This document shows positions 19,887 through 28,713 of a stretch of 46,692 nucleotides of DNA, piece by piece; positions within the stretch are counted from its first letter, which is position 1, and each line of letters starts with the position of its first letter. The notes beneath the pieces are model-generated. The model worked only from the letters and a program-made list of their open reading frames with translations. It was not told the origin of the DNA and did no database searches. This stretch comes from an uncultured Flavobacteriaceae bacterium (GTDB lineage Bacteria; Bacteroidota; Bacteroidia; Flavobacteriales; Flavobacteriaceae), in NCBI GenBank assembly GCA_938010765.1, contig CALLVX010000045.1, forward strand, positions 1 to 46,692. The letters run 5' to 3'. Position numbers and translations under genes: made by a program.

Positions 19887-20432
19887 ATGCAGAAGCCTAA
19901 AATCCTGGCCATATCGGGAAGTATTCGTAGCAATTCTATAAACGATAGAATACTACAGTTTATGCTACTTAAATTTGCCGAGCTTTTTGATATAGTGGTA
20001 TATGATAGAATGGCTTCGCTACCACACTTTAACCCAGATTTGGATAAGGAAAACCCGCCCGAGCAAGTGCAACTTCTTAGAAATGAGATTGCTGCTGCAG
20101 ACGGTGTGCTGATTTGTACCCCGGAATATGTGTTTAGTTTACCGGGAAGTTTGAAAAATGCATTGGAATGGAACGTTTCAAACACACTATTTTTTGAAAA
20201 ACCTGTCGCCTTGATAGTTGCCGCCGCCTCTGGCCTCAAGGCGATGGAATCGTTGCAGTTGATTATGAAAACCTTAGGCGCGCTAATCGGAAAAGATGCT
20301 ACCTTATTGATTCAAGGTGCTAAGGGAAAACTAGATGGCCCCGAAATTACAGATACACAAACACGTGTTGACATACATCGATTAATGGAATCATTCGGAG
20401 ATTCGTTGGTATCAGCAAAGGAAAGACTATGA
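19887..20432 (+). CDS. NAD(P)H-dependent FMN reductase family protein
   Basis: This 181-aa flavodoxin-like protein belongs to the NADPH-dependent FMN reductase family. The phosphate-binding loop is SGSIRSNSIN (about 9-18). The flavin-contacting segment CTPEYVFSLPGSLKNALEW (about 77-95) is characteristic. Members reduce FMN or quinones with NAD(P)H in the cytoplasm. Its place between an ankyrin gene divergent from katG and an amidase gene suggests oxidative-stress or detoxification duty, but this is weak inference. It overlaps the next gene by 4 nt (ATGA), which implies translational coupling. Confidence 0.9.
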   Translation: MQKPKILAISGSIRSNSINDRILQFMLLKFAELFDIVVYDRMASLPHFNPDLDKENPPEQVQLLRNEIAAADGVLICTPEYVFSLPGSLKNALEWNVSNTLFFEKPVALIVAAASGLKAMESLQLIMKTLGALIGKDATLLIQGAKGKLDGPEITDTQTRVDIHRLMESFGDSLVSAKERL

Positions 20433-21205
20433 ACAAACAACTAAGAGTAGCTTTAATTCAAGGGGCCTTGGTTTGGGAAAGACCATCCATAAACAGGGAT
20501 AATCTTGAAAAAAGAATAGCTAGTATTTCGAAAGAAGTAGACCTACTAATTTTACCGGAAATGTTTACCACGGGTTTTACCATGAATCCAGAAAACGTAG
20601 AGCATTCCGAGGGGAAAGACACCTTGTCTTGGATGCAAGAAGTAGCCGCCAATAAAGATACTGCAGTGATGGGCAGCATTCCTTTCTTTGAAAACGGAAC
20701 CTATACAAATCGCTTGTTTTTTGTTGCCTCCGATGGTCACCATCAACACTATGATAAGCGCCATACTTTTACGCTTGCCGGGGAAGACCAAGTATATACC
20801 GCTGGAACGGAAAGATTAATTATTCCTTATAAAGGATTTAAGATTTGCCCTATGATTTGCTACGACCTTCGATTTCCCGTTTGGGCGCGCAATACCGAAG
20901 CGTATGATGTTTTGATCTATGTTGCCAATTGGCCCAAACCTCGAATCACCGCATGGGACACGCTTTTAAAGGCCCGTTCTATCGAAAATATGGCTTATTG
21001 TATTGGCGTAAACAGAATTGGAACAGATGAAAACGGGCATGAATATCCAGGACATTCAGCAGTATATGATACTTTAGGGGAACAGTTGGTATTCTCACAA
21101 AAAGAAGAAGTTGTTTTTGCAGTATTGGAGAAGGAACATATTACTGTCACTAGAAACAAACTTAATTTTCTTAACGATCAAGACCAATTTACTCTAGAAG
21201 TGTAA
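20429..21205 (+). CDS. carbon-nitrogen hydrolase, omega-amidase (YafV/Nit2) type
   Basis: This 258-aa nitrilase-superfamily enzyme has the full catalytic triad Glu44 (LPEMFTTGF), Lys110 (YDKRHTF) and Cys144 (MICYDLRFP). The TTGFTMNP and RHTFTLAGE segments are typical of the YafV/Nit2 omega-amidase branch, which hydrolyses alpha-ketoglutaramate or alpha-ketosuccinamate formed by glutamine and asparagine transaminases. It is cytoplasmic. It is the last gene of the ankyrin operon, and its 3' end overlaps the convergent Ig-like lipoprotein gene by 17 nt. Confidence 0.92.
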   Translation: MNKQLRVALIQGALVWERPSINRDNLEKRIASISKEVDLLILPEMFTTGFTMNPENVEHSEGKDTLSWMQEVAANKDTAVMGSIPFFENGTYTNRLFFVASDGHHQHYDKRHTFTLAGEDQVYTAGTERLIIPYKGFKICPMICYDLRFPVWARNTEAYDVLIYVANWPKPRITAWDTLLKARSIENMAYCIGVNRIGTDENGHEYPGHSAVYDTLGEQLVFSQKEEVVFAVLEKEHITVTRNKLNFLNDQDQFTLEV

Positions 21206-22817
21206 ACGTTTCGATCTTTTCCCAATTGGCACGAATTTCAATAGAACCAGGGTAATAGCTTACCCGTTCGGGCTGTATTTTTTTTAACCAATTTCCCGTA
21301 TCCCATTTTTCGTTTTCATTGGTGTCGAAAATAACACGCACCAAATAGTTGGCCGGGTCAATATAACTGAACTCGAACACCTGCGGTTGCGTCGCATAAA
21401 TCTCTTGCTTAAGTTCCCCTTTTTCGTCGGTTAGTTGCACCAGTAAGGGATACTGGGTGGCCCCCACAAGGTTCAGTTGTAAGTTTCCGTAATCTGGAAG
21501 GCTTTTGGTCGAAAGGGCATAGGTAGTGCTATCATTGGTAGCTGCAAAAAAATCGATCATTGCACCAGGTAGTAAGTCAATTTGATAGGATTGATTGGGT
21601 TCTACCTCAAAATCAAAGTCCATTTTGTTTTCTAAACTATCTAGGTTTACCTTAAAATCAACAACCAAAGAATCTCTATTCATGATACTGATTTTGGTCG
21701 AATCAATAGAGGTAAGGGGTATGTTTGCCGCAATATGAAACGATTTATTGAAATCGTACGAACCTCGGAAATTTGGGTTTAATTGGAGTGAATCAACGCC
21801 TACTTTTCTCGTTTTTACGTTAAAAGTATCGATTAATTGGAGTTTTTCATTGGCAACCGTAAAAAGAATAGAATCCGTCTCAAAAGGGGTCAGCCAAAAG
21901 TTAAAGGTATCTTTCTCTCGTTCTTTTAGAACAATACTCCGAATGGTATCGGGTAACTTCGTTAACGGAGCTATCTCCATATCCTGGGCATCGCCATAAT
22001 AGCCGAATACGATTTTATTCTTAGCAGTAAAACTGGGTACTGCAACTGCATAATTGGGTACTTCTTTAAATAGCGTTAGTAGATATGTAGAGTCGGTGGG
22101 GATGGCAATCGTATCTGCTACAAACCCTATTTTATCGGTATTTTGGTCAAATACATTGTTTTTGGCCTCATCCTTAATGGCGAAAAGCGCATAGTTCCCT
22201 TCCTTGATATTACTAATCTTGAATATAATGGCACTATCTAACGTATTTGTAATATAATTAGGAGGGCGCTGGTATATGGTTGAATCGGTATAGGTGCTAT
22301 CTATTTCGTAAAGCATAATACTAACAAAGGGGTCTGCTTTTTTGTTAAGAGCATCTTTTACCACTCCGTTCAAGGTCAATGAATCAATAAAATCCCCGGT
22401 AGAAAAGACATAGTTGAGATAAGGGTACGGATTCCCTTCGTTATTGTCGACAATGCTTTGACCAAAATTTAGGGTGTAGGTGGTGTTTTCTTTGAGGGTA
22501 TCCTTGATAGTGATCTCGACTACCTTACTTGTGCCCCCTTGTGGGCTAACCTCCGGTACATACTTTAGAGGAGGTGATACGATCAATTGTTCCTGTAACT
22601 TTTCTAGCTTTACATATTCGTCAAAGTAGAGCTTTATGGTCTTCGTCTTAAAATTGATAGACATATTGTCGGGTTCCGATTTCAGGAGTACAGGTGGGTC
22701 AATGTCTTTCGGGCCTCCGGTAGGACTTCCTCTTTTAGCGCATTGTAGCAACGCAGAGGCAATTAAAAACAAAAATACTCCCGCTAAAATACGTCTTACA
22801 ATGACAGAACCGTTCAT
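21189..22817 (-). CDS. Ig-like (SbsA/Big_5 type) domain lipoprotein
   Basis: The 542-aa protein has a lipoprotein signal (ALLQC, Cys26) followed by CAKRGSPTGGPKDIDPP, the standard opening of a large Bacteroidota family. An Ig-like SbsA domain (about 40-140, PPVLLKSEPDNMSINF...TLNFGQSIVDNNEGN) follows, then a long beta-rich region. The closing segment FDTNENEKWDTGNWLKKIQPE is also typical of the family. Its function is unknown; it is probably anchored in the outer or inner membrane facing the periplasm. comF lies upstream on the same strand after 77 bp, so co-transcription is possible. Confidence 0.87.
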   Translation of the reverse strand: MNGSVIVRRILAGVFLFLIASALLQCAKRGSPTGGPKDIDPPVLLKSEPDNMSINFKTKTIKLYFDEYVKLEKLQEQLIVSPPLKYVPEVSPQGGTSKVVEITIKDTLKENTTYTLNFGQSIVDNNEGNPYPYLNYVFSTGDFIDSLTLNGVVKDALNKKADPFVSIMLYEIDSTYTDSTIYQRPPNYITNTLDSAIIFKISNIKEGNYALFAIKDEAKNNVFDQNTDKIGFVADTIAIPTDSTYLLTLFKEVPNYAVAVPSFTAKNKIVFGYYGDAQDMEIAPLTKLPDTIRSIVLKEREKDTFNFWLTPFETDSILFTVANEKLQLIDTFNVKTRKVGVDSLQLNPNFRGSYDFNKSFHIAANIPLTSIDSTKISIMNRDSLVVDFKVNLDSLENKMDFDFEVEPNQSYQIDLLPGAMIDFFAATNDSTTYALSTKSLPDYGNLQLNLVGATQYPLLVQLTDEKGELKQEIYATQPQVFEFSYIDPANYLVRVIFDTNENEKWDTGNWLKKIQPERVSYYPGSIEIRANWEKIETFTLLE

Positions 22818-22894
22818 AATGGCAAAGAAACGATTTATTTAGAAATTGGTGCAGATTGCAATGTGTTCTGAGGTCATAAAACTTTGTTATTTTC

Positions 22895-23608
22895 CTAAGT
22901 AAGGGGTACGACGGCCATACTTGCAATGTAGATAGTTACCTCTGGAACCTGTAATAAGGTGTTTGCACATATTTCCATCGTAGCTCCAGTTGTAATCACA
23001 TCATCGACCAAAAGTATATTTTTACCTTTGATTTTTTCAGTATTGGCCAAAACATAAAGATCCTTGTTACTTTGCCAACGACCTATTCTGCTTTTTTTGG
23101 TCTGTGTTTTCGTGTTTGCCGTTTTTACAAGTACATCGCTCCTGTAATTTGCGTCTAAATGAAGCGCCAATTTTTGTGCAAATGCCGCTACCTGATTGTA
23201 TCCTCTTTTTTTTAGTTTTTTACGGTGTAACGGTACGGGAATTACGAAATCGATCTTTTGTTTAAGAGCCAAATCTTCTTTCAATAATTGCCCATACCAA
23301 TCGCCTAAAAATATGCCTAGCTGTTCCTGATTTTTGTATTTCAAATGATGAATTAGGCGTTGTACAATGCTATTTTCCCTGTAGAAAAGGAACGAACTTG
23401 CCTTTTTAACCGCAATTCTGCCATAAAATATACGGTCAACGGGGTTTTCTACGTTAAAGCTGTACTCGGTGAACGGTATATCGTTTCGACAAACGGTACA
23501 TAGCTGATGCTCACCTCTATATAAATGAGCGTTACATCCAAAACAGACCTTTGGCAGTAACACGGTATTGATATCATTTAGTATCTTTGTGAGATTGGAT
23601 AAAAACAA
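22895..23608 (-). CDS. comF: ComF family phosphoribosyltransferase-like protein
   Basis: The 237-aa protein has an N-terminal zinc-ribbon-like pair (CFGC near residue 22, CTVC near 37) and a C-terminal phosphoribosyltransferase fold with the PRPP loop ILLVDDVITTGAT. ComF proteins assist DNA uptake in competent bacteria; the enzymatic role is unsettled. The start is TTG at 23608: no ATG lies between the preceding in-frame stop and the zinc-ribbon, so a non-ATG start is needed. It is divergent from the coiled-coil gene at 23649 with about 40 bp between starts, which leaves room for only very short leaders. Confidence 0.9.
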   Translation of the reverse strand: MFLSNLTKILNDINTVLLPKVCFGCNAHLYRGEHQLCTVCRNDIPFTEYSFNVENPVDRIFYGRIAVKKASSFLFYRENSIVQRLIHHLKYKNQEQLGIFLGDWYGQLLKEDLALKQKIDFVIPVPLHRKKLKKRGYNQVAAFAQKLALHLDANYRSDVLVKTANTKTQTKKSRIGRWQSNKDLYVLANTEKIKGKNILLVDDVITTGATMEICANTLLQVPEVTIYIASMAVVPLT

Positions 23609-23648
23609 ATCTTAATACTTTAAACCTACTTAACGCCTACCTTATTTG

Positions 23649-24548
23649 ATGGACGACAGTCAAGATAAGAAATTCAATTATAATATTGTGCTCGCGGCAC
23701 TCGTCGCGGTGATACTAGGCATATTAATTGCTTTTTATTACAGCTATGCCCAATCTAAGAATCAAATTGATTATTTAGAGGAAGAGAAGGCGCTTTTGGT
23801 AAAAGATCTTACCTTAATGAAAGCCGATGTAGATCGCCTAACTGCACGAGATGAAGTAAGTTCTATTGAGATTCAAGGCGCCAAGTATCGGGTACAACAG
23901 TTGCTAGATTCCGTTGGCCGTTTGAACTTCACAGTTGAAAAATTGAGGGAGTATAAAACAGAACTTAGACGTTTGGAAGCGAAGAACGACAGTTTGAAGC
24001 TTAAGAACAATTTCTTGAAGTACAACAATATGTTGCTTACCGATAAATACGAGGAGACCCGAAAGCAGATCGAGGAATTGCGAGGTAAAAGTAGCTCTCT
24101 TGCGGAAGCGGAAGCGTTACAACGTAAACAAATTCAAGAGCTTAATAAAGAACTTAAGATTAAGAGTTACCTTAAGATTCAAAATTCTCAGGGTAATGGT
24201 TTTCGAGTTCGAAATGGTAAGCCTATACAGACCAATAAAGCATCTATTGTTGCCAAGCTCAGGGGAAGTGCCATTATTTTGCCAGATGAAACCGCAACGG
24301 GAACCGAAAAGGTAGTTTACTTTCAGTTTTTAGGGCCTAGCATGCAAATTATAGAGGATAACGCGAATACTATTACTGTAAACGGAAATATCTATAGTAA
24401 GCGTCATGAATTCCTTTTTGATGGCAAAGAGACCCAAGTATCTGACTTTATTACTTTTCCGGAAGGCTCTTTAGAACCTGGAACTTATACACTCAATGTT
24501 TTTGAAGATGAGCGTTTACTCTCCAGCTCCGAATTTGAGTTAAAATAA
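23649..24548 (+). CDS. single-pass membrane protein with long coiled coil
   Basis: The 299-aa protein has one transmembrane helix (about 12-32, IVLAALVAVILGILIAFYYS). A coiled coil follows (about 38-175), rich in Leu/Glu/Lys heptads such as LEEEKALLVKDLTLMKADVDRL. A C-terminal globular region follows (about 180-299, LKIQNSQGNGFRVRNGKPIQT... ending SSSEFELK). Homologues in Flavobacteriaceae are often named chromosome partitioning protein, but I see no ATPase motif, so that name is not supported. The domain after the helix is likely periplasmic. I preferred ATG 23649 to the in-frame TTG just before it. The glyS gene follows after 49 bp with its own -7 box. Confidence 0.8.
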   Translation: MDDSQDKKFNYNIVLAALVAVILGILIAFYYSYAQSKNQIDYLEEEKALLVKDLTLMKADVDRLTARDEVSSIEIQGAKYRVQQLLDSVGRLNFTVEKLREYKTELRRLEAKNDSLKLKNNFLKYNNMLLTDKYEETRKQIEELRGKSSSLAEAEALQRKQIQELNKELKIKSYLKIQNSQGNGFRVRNGKPIQTNKASIVAKLRGSAIILPDETATGTEKVVYFQFLGPSMQIIEDNANTITVNGNIYSKRHEFLFDGKETQVSDFITFPEGSLEPGTYTLNVFEDERLLSSSEFELK

Positions 24549-24585
24549 TTTGTAAAATTCTCTCCCCTCTGTTACCGTAAAATTC

Positions 24586-24593
24586 TATTTTTG
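24586..24593 (+). promoter_or_regulatory. -7 box placed for a leaderless glyS transcript
   Basis: TATTTTTG matches TAnnTTTG and ends only 4 nt before the glyS ATG. With initiation a few bases downstream, the mRNA would begin at or very near the start codon. No -33 TTTG is seen at the normal spacing. Confidence 0.45.
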
Positions 24594-24597
24594 CCGA

Positions 24598-26139
24598 ATG
24601 GCAAATCAAGAAGACATTTTTAAGAAGGTAATCTCCCATGCAAAAGAGTATGGGTATATATTTCAATCAAGTGAAATTTATGATGGGCTCAGTGCCGTCT
24701 ACGACTATGCACAGAACGGTGCCGAATTGAAGAAAAATATTCGGGAGTACTGGTGGCGTGCCATGGTACAGCTCAATAAAAATATTGTAGGTATCGATGC
24801 TGCTATTCTTATGCACCCCACTACTTGGAAAGCTTCGGGCCATGTAGATGCCTTCAACGATCCTCTGATCGATAATAAAGATTCCAAAAAGCGGTACCGT
24901 GCAGATGTCCTGGTTGAGGATTATACCGCCAAGATAGAATCCAAGATAGAAAAAGAGGTTAAAAAAGCGGCCAAGCGTTTTGGAGATTCTTTTGACAAAG
25001 CACAATTTTTGACGACCAACCAAAGAGTGGTCGAGTATCAAAAAAAAATAGATGCTATTCTGAAACGTTTGGGCAAGTCCTTGGAGAATGAAGATTTAGC
25101 CGATGTAAAAGCCTTGATAGAAGAGCTGGGGATCGTATGTCCTGTATCTGGGTCTACTAACTGGACCGATGTAAAACAGTTTAATTTGATGTTCGGAACC
25201 AAGCTCGGAGCCTCTGCAGATTCGGCGATGGACTTATACTTAAGACCCGAGACAGCGCAAGGGATCTTTGTTAATTTCTTGAATGTTCAAAAAACTGGGC
25301 GAATGAAAATTCCTTTTGGTATCGCCCAAACAGGAAAGGCCTTTCGGAACGAGATAGTAGCACGCCAGTTTATTTTCCGCATGCGGGAGTTTGAACAAAT
25401 GGAAATGCAGTTTTTCGTAAAGCCCGGTTCACAAAAAGAGTGGTACGAGGCCTGGAAAGAGAACCGTATGAAATGGCATCTTTCCTTAGGGTTGGGAGAG
25501 GAGAATTATCGCTTTCACGATCATGAAAAATTAGCACACTATGCCGATGCGGCGACCGATATCGAGTTTCGTTTTCCCTTTGGCTTTAAAGAATTGGAAG
25601 GGATCCATTCCCGAACCGATTTTGACTTGAGCGCACACGAAAAACATTCAGGAAAGAAACTGCAATATTTTGACCATGAGATGAACGAAAGTTATGTTCC
25701 GTATGTTGTTGAAACTTCCATTGGTTTAGATCGCATGTTTTTGGCGATATTTTCACATTCCCTCCAAGAGGAAACGCTCGAAAATAATACAACCAGAACG
25801 GTCTTAAAATTACCTGCTGTGCTGGCGCCCACAAAAGCCGCAGTGCTTCCGTTGGTCAAAAAAGACGGATTGCCAGAAGTGGCCCATCAAATTGTGGAAG
25901 ACCTAAAATGGGACTTCAATGTGGTCTATGATGAGAAAGATGCCGTTGGGCGTCGTTACCGTAGACAGGATGCCGTAGGTACGCCCTTTTGTATAACGGT
26001 TGATCATCAAAGTTTGGAAGATCAGACGGTGACCCTACGCCATAGGGATACGATGGAACAGCAACGAGTAGCGATTTCTGAGGTAAAAGGAATTATTTCC
26101 AAAGAGGTGGATATGAAATCTTGGTTGATCAAGATGTAA
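24598..26139 (+). CDS. glyS: glycine--tRNA ligase
   Basis: This class II aminoacyl-tRNA synthetase of the single-chain (alpha2) GlyRS type charges tRNA-Gly. It is 513 aa and cytoplasmic. Visible landmarks are GYIFQSSEIYDGLSAVYDYAQNG at the N-terminus (motif 1 region), RPETAQGIFVNF, GKAFRNEI (motif 2) with FRMREFEQMEMQFF, ETSIGLDRMFLA (motif 3), and the C-terminal anticodon-binding domain with RYRRQDAVGTPFCITVDH. The start is the ATG just after the -7 box. It is convergent with the MocR gene, 11 bp apart. Confidence 0.97.
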   Translation: MANQEDIFKKVISHAKEYGYIFQSSEIYDGLSAVYDYAQNGAELKKNIREYWWRAMVQLNKNIVGIDAAILMHPTTWKASGHVDAFNDPLIDNKDSKKRYRADVLVEDYTAKIESKIEKEVKKAAKRFGDSFDKAQFLTTNQRVVEYQKKIDAILKRLGKSLENEDLADVKALIEELGIVCPVSGSTNWTDVKQFNLMFGTKLGASADSAMDLYLRPETAQGIFVNFLNVQKTGRMKIPFGIAQTGKAFRNEIVARQFIFRMREFEQMEMQFFVKPGSQKEWYEAWKENRMKWHLSLGLGEENYRFHDHEKLAHYADAATDIEFRFPFGFKELEGIHSRTDFDLSAHEKHSGKKLQYFDHEMNESYVPYVVETSIGLDRMFLAIFSHSLQEETLENNTTRTVLKLPAVLAPTKAAVLPLVKKDGLPEVAHQIVEDLKWDFNVVYDEKDAVGRRYRRQDAVGTPFCITVDHQSLEDQTVTLRHRDTMEQQRVAISEVKGIISKEVDMKSWLIKM

Positions 26140-26150
26140 AAGGGCTATAA

Positions 26151-27647
26151 TTACTCGCTCTTACCAAGTGAAGGATAACTTTCATTAAAGGCCAGGGTTA
26201 GTTTTTCGATAACGGTGTGGATTTCTGACTCATTATAGGCTGCAAAGCCCATTCGCAGGCTGTTATGCTCAATTTTTGCGGTATCATAGCGTGCCCAATC
26301 TCCAATAATCAAGCCGTTTTTTTTGGCCGATATGGCAATTGTTTTCCAGTTGTACTGTGGTTGCAAACGCACCCAAACAGCCATGCCCCCTTTAGGTACT
26401 TCGAAAGAGATAGCTTCCCCAAGGTTTTTTTTTAAGAGGTCGCAGAAGATTGTTCTTCTGTCTGCATAAATTTTCAACACCTTTCGAATATGTCGATCCA
26501 AGTCACCATTCTTGATAAAATTCGCGAAGGTGGCCTCTAATAGTGAATCACCCTGCCGATCCACTATACGGCGTAATTTTGCGCATTGGTCCACAAAGGT
26601 TTTGGGCGCAATCAAATAGCCGACACGGTAGACAGGGGCGACCGTTTTGCAAACGGATCCAACATAGATCACATTACCATTTTGATCATGGCTTGCCAAG
26701 GGCAGTATTGGGGCATGGTCATAGTGAAAGTCGTAATCATAATCGTCTTCGATTATTGCAAAATTATAGTTGCGTGCCAGATTAAGTAGATGCATCCTTC
26801 GCTTGGCCGAAAGTGTTGCCGTAGTCGGGTGATGATGATGTGAAGTGCAATAAAGCGCCTTTATTTGGTATTTCTTACAAAGTGATTCTACAGCATCGGT
26901 GTTTAGGCCATTTTCGTCTACAGGAACCCTTAAAAGTTGTGCCCCTACATAACCAAATGTAAGGTCGGCAGCGACATAATTTGTTTCTCCAACGATTACA
27001 TAGGAGTTGGATTCAAAAAGTAACCTAGAGGCCAAGTACAAGGCCATTTGACTACCGCGCGTAATAAGGATTTGTTCTTTTGTAATATGCAGGCCCCTAG
27101 TTTCATTCAGATATACTGCCAAGGCTGCTCTCAGTTCAGGATTGCCATAAGTTGTCCCATACCCAAGATAGTCTATGCTTCGTTTGCGATTTGCTAGACC
27201 GCGATATTCTTTGGCAATGACCTTCATAGGCGATAAGCGCGTATCGCTAACGCCGTCGTTCAAATAATGGAAGTTGGTTAATTCTTCGTTCGGGGGCCTT
27301 TCCAATAAGGGCTCCTTTAGAAACGAGAAACCAGTGTCTTGCAAATGCGGAGGCTGTGCGTCATTTGAAAACTCCTTTTGCTGTAATAATGGGATACTTT
27401 GGTGAACAAAGGTTCCTTTTTTTGGGATGCTCTCTATCCAACCTTGTAATAAAAGCTCCTCATAGCTGGCAATGACCGTTTTTCGATGCACTTCTAGGAT
27501 GGCTGCCAAGGTACGGCTGCCGGGAAGTTTCGCGCCAGGGGTGAGTACCCTGTTTTTAATCAATGTTACAAATTGATTGGAAAGCTGCAGGTATAGTGCC
27601 TGCTTGCTGTCTCTATCGAGTTGAATGCTGGTTTTATACGGAATCAT
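26151..27647 (-). CDS. MocR-type GntR/aminotransferase fusion regulator
   Basis: The 498-aa regulator joins an N-terminal GntR winged helix (about 15-83, KLPGSRTLAAILEVHRKTVIASYEEL) to a fold-type I aminotransferase domain (about 125-490). The PLP-binding lysine is Lys334 in VGSVCKTVAP, and the EDDYDYDF motif lies at about 300-307. Such regulators sense pyridoxal phosphate or related amines; PdxR members control vitamin B6 genes. The divergent neighbour is a PNPOx-like flavoprotein gene, and a perfect 7-bp inverted repeat overlaps that gene's -7 box, so it probably regulates the neighbour and itself. The exact ligand is unknown. Confidence 0.92.
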   Translation of the reverse strand: MIPYKTSIQLDRDSKQALYLQLSNQFVTLIKNRVLTPGAKLPGSRTLAAILEVHRKTVIASYEELLLQGWIESIPKKGTFVHQSIPLLQQKEFSNDAQPPHLQDTGFSFLKEPLLERPPNEELTNFHYLNDGVSDTRLSPMKVIAKEYRGLANRKRSIDYLGYGTTYGNPELRAALAVYLNETRGLHITKEQILITRGSQMALYLASRLLFESNSYVIVGETNYVAADLTFGYVGAQLLRVPVDENGLNTDAVESLCKKYQIKALYCTSHHHHPTTATLSAKRRMHLLNLARNYNFAIIEDDYDYDFHYDHAPILPLASHDQNGNVIYVGSVCKTVAPVYRVGYLIAPKTFVDQCAKLRRIVDRQGDSLLEATFANFIKNGDLDRHIRKVLKIYADRRTIFCDLLKKNLGEAISFEVPKGGMAVWVRLQPQYNWKTIAISAKKNGLIIGDWARYDTAKIEHNSLRMGFAAYNESEIHTVIEKLTLAFNESYPSLGKSE

Positions 27648-27683
27648 AACTGGACTACTTAAAAATTGATTTCTGGATGAATG

Positions 27684-27710
27684 TAATAGCCCATAAAGCT
27701 ATTAAATTTG
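27684..27710 (+). promoter_or_regulatory. operator-like inverted repeat overlapping a -7 box
   Basis: TAATAGC (27684-27690), a 7-base spacer, and GCTATTA (27698-27704) form a perfect inverted repeat. Its right arm shares two bases with TAAATTTG (27703-27710), an exact TAnnTTTG box for the PNPOx-like gene. It lies between this gene and the divergent MocR gene, so the MocR protein is the obvious candidate to bind it. Confidence 0.55.
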
Positions 27711-27730
27711 CCTCTATATAAGAAACAGTT

Positions 27731-28411
27731 ATGCAAGAATACGAAGTAACTGCGCACAATAAAGTGCGCCGAGGAGCCATTAGAGCTACCTACGAAGTAG
27801 CGAAGGTCAATGCCATATTAGATGCTGGTTTTGTGGGATTCGTATCCTATATTTTTGAAGGAAAGGCGATTTCTTTACCCATGGCCTATGGGAGATTTGC
27901 CGATAAAATATATTTACACGGGTCTCTTAAGAATAGGATGCTCCTGGCTTTATTGGCCGGTAAAGAGGCCAGTATGACGGTAATGCATCTCGATGCTTTG
28001 GTATTGGCACGTTCAGGGCTACACCATTCGGTAAACTATCGTTCGGCTACCTTGTTCGGTAGTCTGGTAAAAATAGAAGACCCAAAGGAAAAGGAAAAGG
28101 CGCTCAAATGCGTAGTGGATCACATGATGGAAGGCCGTTGGGAAGGCATACGCCCCATGTGGAAGAAAGAACTGGATGGTACCCTTGTGGTAGAAATGAC
28201 GATTGAGACGGCCTCGGCAAAAATTAGGGATGTGGGGGTAAAAGATGAAAAAAGCGATATGGATTTGCCTATCTGGGCCGGCCTGCTACCTTTGAAACAA
28301 GTGGCGGAGCTCCCTGAAAGCGATGCCTTATTGCCAGAAGGTATCGAAGTGCCCGAACATGTACTTACCTATTACGAAAACAATAAATACAAAGCCGATG
28401 TTAGAGATTAG
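27731..28411 (+). CDS. pyridoxamine 5'-phosphate oxidase family protein
   Basis: The 226-aa protein has the FMN-binding split-barrel fold of the Pyridox_ox_2 type. Typical segments are RGAIRATYEVAKVNAILDAG at the N-terminus, the strand-turn PMAYGRFADKIYLHGS, and NYRSATLFGSLVKIED. These flavoproteins are related to PdxH but many reduce other substrates or bind F420 or heme. The divergent MocR neighbour (PLP-dependent) supports a link with B6 or amine metabolism. It overlaps the DUF1272 gene by 14 nt, so the two are probably made together. Confidence 0.9.
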   Translation: MQEYEVTAHNKVRRGAIRATYEVAKVNAILDAGFVGFVSYIFEGKAISLPMAYGRFADKIYLHGSLKNRMLLALLAGKEASMTVMHLDALVLARSGLHHSVNYRSATLFGSLVKIEDPKEKEKALKCVVDHMMEGRWEGIRPMWKKELDGTLVVEMTIETASAKIRDVGVKDEKSDMDLPIWAGLLPLKQVAELPESDALLPEGIEVPEHVLTYYENNKYKADVRD

Positions 28412-28688
28412 ACCCAGCTGCGAAAATTGCGACAAAGATTTGGCACCAGACGCTACGAATGCAATGATCTGTACCTATGAATGTACCTTTTGCTCGTATT
28501 GTGTGACCGATATTCTAAACAACGTATGCCCAAATTGCGGAGGAGGGTTTGAAAAACGTCCTGTTCGGCCCAAGGTACAATTAGAGAAGCATCCTGCACA
28601 AAAGACCCGTCTTCATAAACCAATAGTACCGAACAAATTTGAGGTGTTAAGAAAAAAGCTGGAAGATATCGCACCTGAAAAAAGATAA
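28398..28688 (+). CDS. DUF1272 zinc-ribbon protein
   Basis: This 96-aa protein starts MLEIRPSCENC at ATG 28398, inside the end of the previous gene; a longer frame from 28323 adds 25 residues without family character. Eight cysteines in pairs (8/11, 25/29, 32/35, 44/47; C-x2-C, C-x3-C, C-x2-C, C-x2-C) imply two structural zinc sites, as in DUF1272 (PF06906). The last 40 residues are basic and probably flexible. The function of the family is unknown. Co-expression with the PNPOx-like protein under the MocR regulator is the main clue. Confidence 0.88.
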   Translation: MLEIRPSCENCDKDLAPDATNAMICTYECTFCSYCVTDILNNVCPNCGGGFEKRPVRPKVQLEKHPAQKTRLHKPIVPNKFEVLRKKLEDIAPEKR

Positions 28689-28713
28689 GGGTTTTCTAAA
28701 AGTGCTGTGATAC

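Noticed and set aside
23649..24548. Naming the coiled-coil protein a chromosome partitioning (ParA) protein
   Set aside because: No Walker A or other ATPase motif is present; the protein is a membrane-anchored coiled coil, and the common database name appears to be a carried-over error.
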